A stretch of DNA of 64,000 nt from Procambarus clarkii (taxonomy: Eukaryota > Arthropoda > Malacostraca > Decapoda > Cambaridae). The stretch lies in contig NC_091219.1 of NCBI RefSeq assembly GCF_040958095.1, positions 28,062,850 through 28,126,849 on the forward strand. Direction: 5' to 3'. Shown one piece after another: positions 60,401 to 64,000 of this stretch; the stretch's first letter is position 1, and each line of letters opens with the position of its first letter. The notes under the pieces are model-generated. The model was not told where the DNA came from, searched no databases, and saw only the letters and a program-made list of their open reading frames with translations. The translations under genes were made by a program, and so were the position numbers.

Positions 60401-63400
60401 GTCTATTGTCTAGCCGAGCACCCAGTGAATGCATAGCTGTAACACACCATTAACCATTATTCTGAGGTGAAAGATGCTACCTCCAGGTACACCTACGACC
60501 GGACCAACATAGCTCAGCGGGAGAGTTCACAGCGGCTGGGGGAACGGGTGAGCGACATCACCTTCTGGAGGAGCGAGCTGATGCAAGAGCTGGACCGCAT
60601 GCTGGCCGAGACCAACCGCCTCAACGACTCCCGTCGAGCGCTCGAACACGCTCTCCGAGATACAGAGAACCCCATGCATGTCACCAAGGAGTGCCTCTAC
60701 TTCAGAGAGAATCGCCAAGGTATGTCGCTGTGCTCTTATGGGAAAGTTAGTGTGGCATTGGGTACTTTTCTGTTTGCTTCCTTGTGTTGAGAACCCCCAT
60801 ATATGTATAGGTAAACTTAATACACAAAGCCATCCCAAAACCCGAGCTCAGATGGGGAATATTGAAAAAAGCACACTACATGAAGCATCGGCGTGTGCAC
60901 AACTTTACAGCCACAGACCTCACACTATACAATTATACAAGAACTAATGGATAAACTGAAGGAGTTACGAAGCTTGTCTCATTACACACTGCTAAAAAAT
61001 TCCCTTATTTTTCTGTTTAACACTAAAATGTTGACGGAACTGCGTTCCTGTATTTGTACGTAAACAAGGTTTGTTTGCCTCAGGAATTGACCTGGTCAGA
61101 GATCATCCTGAGGAGGCCATGCTGAGGGAGGTGGACACCATCAAGGACTGCCAGACCCGCATGAAGAACTTACTCGACCGAGTCAACCTCCAGGTGAGTC
61201 AATTCACCATTACCACATGACCTGCACCTGATTCAAAACATCTGCCACTGAGCACCAGCTGAGTTAAAAGTAGCATCCATGAGGCTGAGTCAACATGTGT
61301 TTTGGACAGCTGAGTCGGGACAGGGCGGCGCGGCAGGACCTGGAGCACGACACCATGAACAAGAACCATGCCCTGACTATCGACCACACACAGCACTCCC
61401 TCCACAACTACTCCGCCGCCATCACCTACTACCCAGGCATCGAGAGAGTCGACAACACGTAAGATGACCTCATTTTGATCATTCATTCAGTACCACTCTT
61501 TCGTCTAATACGTAATATGACCTGGTATTTACCCTACACTACCAAGTTCATCTAACACTGCCTAATCCATTCCTTCCCTGTCCAGTAACTGTACGGGTGA
61601 CCACTTCAACAGAGTTACGCCCTGTGTTAGTGAACCTTCAAAACTCAATTGAGCGCAGCCTCATCCCCCCGATTCGGGATACTATTTATTATTGATATTT
61701 ATTTATTCATTCATGTACAAAAAGATACAGTGGGTTGTTAAGGAGGTACATATGCTGGCGGGAGAGTAGTACATTCTTGTGCAGACGACGAGTCACACTA
61801 ACCTAGCCGAGGCGTTTATATCCAACACACACGTCTGAAAATGAAGAAACGACCACGTTTCGGACCGACCTGGACCATTATTAATTGTTAGTACATTCTT
61901 GCAAAGCCGCACGCATAGCGTTTCAGACTTAACGTAACAAATAACCGTAATGATGGGTATATTATAACAAAATTTGAATTCCTATGATACCGAACATCAA
62001 TATACAGATCAAATATAATTATTGGGATGAAGTTGAATTGGAGTTGGACTGTGAGATCGCCCCGTCATACGACCACCTTTTAAACTCATTTACCCATGAA
62101 AAATCCGATGTTACATCTTGAACGTCTTTTACATATATTGTACTTTTCATCATTTTCCTCTCAGATATTTGTGCGCAGGCCCCAAGCCTCTGGCTGGCCC
62201 ACTATGTGCGACTCATTTCTGTCTTACTTAGGCAGTGGAGTTGATAATATAGCCTGATAACTCCCTCTCACACGCCACACTTTCCTCTGTCACCCGTCAC
62301 TCTCTCCCTTGTCATCCATCACACTCTCCTCTGTCACCCGTGACACTGTCTCCTCCAGAGTAAGTGTGCCGGAGACATGGGCAGAGTTCAGCAACCGGAA
62401 CATTCAGCAGAGTCAGAGCGAAAGGAGCAGCTCCCAGCGGCTACGGCAGGAGGTTGATGCCCTCATCGCTGCCACGCACCAGGACATGTGGATGGCCTGG
62501 TCCTCGTCCAACACCTGCCTCACCCACCGCGCGGGGGAGACGGGTGACACCAGAAACAAGCTCTTGGCTCACAGGGATCGGGTAAGTGAAGCAAGGTGGG
62601 GTGCCATTGGGTCTAGGGGAGGGCGGGCGGGCGAGCAAGCAAACGAACGAACGAACGTGAAGTGAAGTGTCACATGGGCCAGTAGTGTCCACTGCAGCTT
62701 ACCCATCTCCTATGTTCCCATGTTCCAACGTCGGAAAAATCCAAGCACCTTAACACCACCGCCAGTTAAAACCCCACCATAATAACACCATCACAACAAT
62801 TCACAGTAATAACTCCACCTCAGTAACATCACCACAGCAACAACTCCACCACAGGTCCAGAGGGAGATGAACGACCTGGAGCGCCACATCGATATGCTGA
62901 AGAAGGCCATCCTGGACAAGTCGGCACCGCTGAAGGTAGTGCAGACGAGGCTGGAGGGTCGAACTCACCGCCCGGAGATGGAGCTCTGCAGGGACCCACC
63001 ACAACACAGGTCAGATGGCCCACACAACCTGCAACACAGATCAGCTAGTTGTAATATTTTGAGTTGCGTTACGTTGTCCAGGCTATTGTTGGAATAAGGT
63101 GGTGAGCCAGTGTGACTACGCAGGACTTGAAAAGAATATCAGAACTAGGAATTGGTGACGGGATGAATGAACTGTGACCAACCACTGGGGGTCGATTGCC
63201 GACCTTGCAACATTCGAGGCTGCTGCTGCACCGCTCGGTCTAAGTGGTTGGAGTGTTAGTGAAGGTTGCACTGCATGGGACATCGTAGACGAGCCATGCG
63301 AGACCTTGAGTTCCGTAGTGATGTTGTTTAAGTAGGAAGTTATTATGGTCTTTGTTAGTGAATACTTATTTAAGTATTGAAGAGCCCAATTGGGAATTCA

Positions 63401-63849
63401 TTCTTGCAATGGGTGGAATGGATTAAATCAGTCTAGCTAATTAATAATGGGATCATTGTTACTCATTTGACAAATGAAGCTGAATTGAGTGGAACTTAGG
63501 ACGTTGAGTATTGATTGGTAAAGATAAGCGTATAGCGGTTTGTATATGATCTATTTGTTGATAATATTAGTACTTTGATAATATTGTGTGGAACACTGAT
63601 GTTGACGCTTCATGTTGTGACAGGATGGTGCGGGAGGTGCAGGAGCTGAGTGAGAGCGTGGAGTCCCTCCGCCACAAGCTGTCCGAGGCGGAGAACTCCC
63701 TTCACCGCCTGGCGCAGATCAGGGCCCGCCTCGACCACGACCTCGGCGTCAAGACCAACTCCCTCTACATCGACAGAGACAAGTGTCTTGGCATCAGGAA
63801 GAGCTTCCCCCTCTCCCAGCCTCACCTCGTTGACTTCACTCTCTACTAG
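57455..63849 (+). CDS. Tektin-3-like axonemal microtubule protein, complete, 471 aa
   Basis: Nine exons: 57455-57552, 58652-58791, 60287-60368, 60487-60719, 61084-61193, 61310-61458, 62359-62581, 62855-63009 and 63624-63849, with GT/AG junctions and consistent phases. Tektins are coiled-coil filaments bound to doublet microtubules of cilia and flagella. The N-terminal head (1-80, MSGSVPALYHQPPAALNK) is variable. From residue 107 the tektin rod appears: ERVSDITFWRSELMQELDRM, PMHVTKECLYFRENRQGIDL, ITYYPGIERVDNTVSVPETW. The nonapeptide signature RPEMELCRD is at residues 384-392. The end, DLGVKTNSLYIDRDKCLGIR, is typical. The order VSVPETWAEF and the length (human TEKT3 490) fit TEKT3 best; TEKT5 is the alternative. 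A candidate poly(A) signal is at 63906-63911. The ATG was chosen because it opens the only phase-compatible first exon. Confidence 0.93.
57840..58215. mobile_element. SINE joined to an inverted LINE 3' UTR, in tektin intron 1
   Basis: 57840-58035 is a plus-strand SINE (B box GAGTTCGAATCCC; body CATCTAGCAGTAAATAGGTA). 58045-58215 is the reverse of the I-like LINE 3' UTR of 56480-56590 (TGATTGATTGATGAAGC ... GGCACGGGCATGAATAGCCC), followed by more of that UTR. One inserted next to the other's tail. Confidence 0.7.
59580..60165. repeat. Two copies of a LINE-tail-like dispersed repeat in tektin intron 2
   Basis: 59580-59650 and 60075-60155 share AGTTTATTGAGGTAAAATAC / TGTTTATTGAGACAAGAAAG and TAGAGTAGCTTAGGCTATTT. 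A third piece is at 41940-41995. Between them I see nothing recognisable. Confidence 0.6.
61683..61930 (+). repeat. Dispersed repeat in tektin intron 6
   Basis: TTTATTTATTCATTCATGTA then ATACAGTGGGTTGTTAAGG and, after an interruption, AGCCGCACGCATAGCGTTTC. It is of the family at 54684-54802, interrupted at about 61780-61890 by unrelated sequence. Confidence 0.6.
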
Positions 63850-63905
63850 TTGTACACTCACCTACTTGAGCTCACCCTAGCTTTCACATGACGTGTTTTT
63901 ACCTC

Positions 63906-63911
63906 ATTAAA
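63906..63911 (+). promoter_or_regulatory. Candidate polyadenylation signal of the tektin gene
   Basis: ATTAAA, the commonest variant of AATAAA, lies 57 bp after the stop codon. A GT-rich stretch (GTTGTGGTTGCC) follows at about 63929. Confidence 0.55.
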
Positions 63912-64000
63912 ACGACGTAAAATGAACGTTGTGGTTGCCTTCTTGTGTTAGCTGGGACTATAGTTCAATGTGTGTATACACTACCAGACCAACCACCGTC

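Overview
This is eukaryotic, arthropod-type genomic DNA. It has intron-rich genes with GT/AG junctions, very AT-rich intergenic sequence, many tRNA-derived SINEs, several kinds of non-LTR retrotransposon (LINE) remnant, and long (TA)n, (TG)n and GA-rich arrays. TTAGG-like (AACCT/GGTTA) blocks occur inside repeats. The SINE and LINE fragments resemble those I associate with decapod crustaceans (crayfish or lobster type). That host assignment is inference; nothing in the window proves it.

Five protein-coding genes can be assembled exon by exon. (1) 65-3187, minus: the N-terminal GTPase part of an atlastin-like protein, running off the left edge. (2) 20070-28492, plus: a complete 172-aa secreted CULT-domain protein with the zinc cysteines and three-tryptophan cage of cereblon's ligand pocket. 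(3) 28497-33910, plus: a RAMAC/RAM-like (RNMT-activating) protein whose C-terminal side is two huge tandem peptide arrays, giving 885 aa where vertebrate RAM has about 118. (4) 41037-54597, minus: a complete nine-exon NUBP1/Nbp35 (319 aa), the cytosolic Fe-S scaffold ATPase. (5) 57455-63849, plus: a complete nine-exon tektin-3-like axonemal protein (471 aa).

The most notable arrangement is at 28446-28622. One exon carries the last 15 complete codons and stop of the CULT gene and, four nucleotides later in another frame, the start codon and conserved N-terminus of the RAMAC-like gene. This looks like a dicistronic or alternatively spliced locus and is the best candidate here for something undescribed.

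Layout: 0-3.2 kb atlastin; 3.2-20 kb intergenic with MITEs, LINE/SINE remnants and a Tigger-type element; 20-34 kb the CULT/RAMAC locus; 34-41 kb its downstream region, a LINE copy and a 2-kb minisatellite with embedded tRNA-Pro-like units; 41-54.6 kb NUBP1, whose 6.7-kb third intron is packed with microsatellites and foldback elements; 54.7-57 kb LINE remnants in head-to-head arrangement; 57.4-63.9 kb tektin. Apart from the CULT/RAMAC pair, the neighbouring genes show no functional link.
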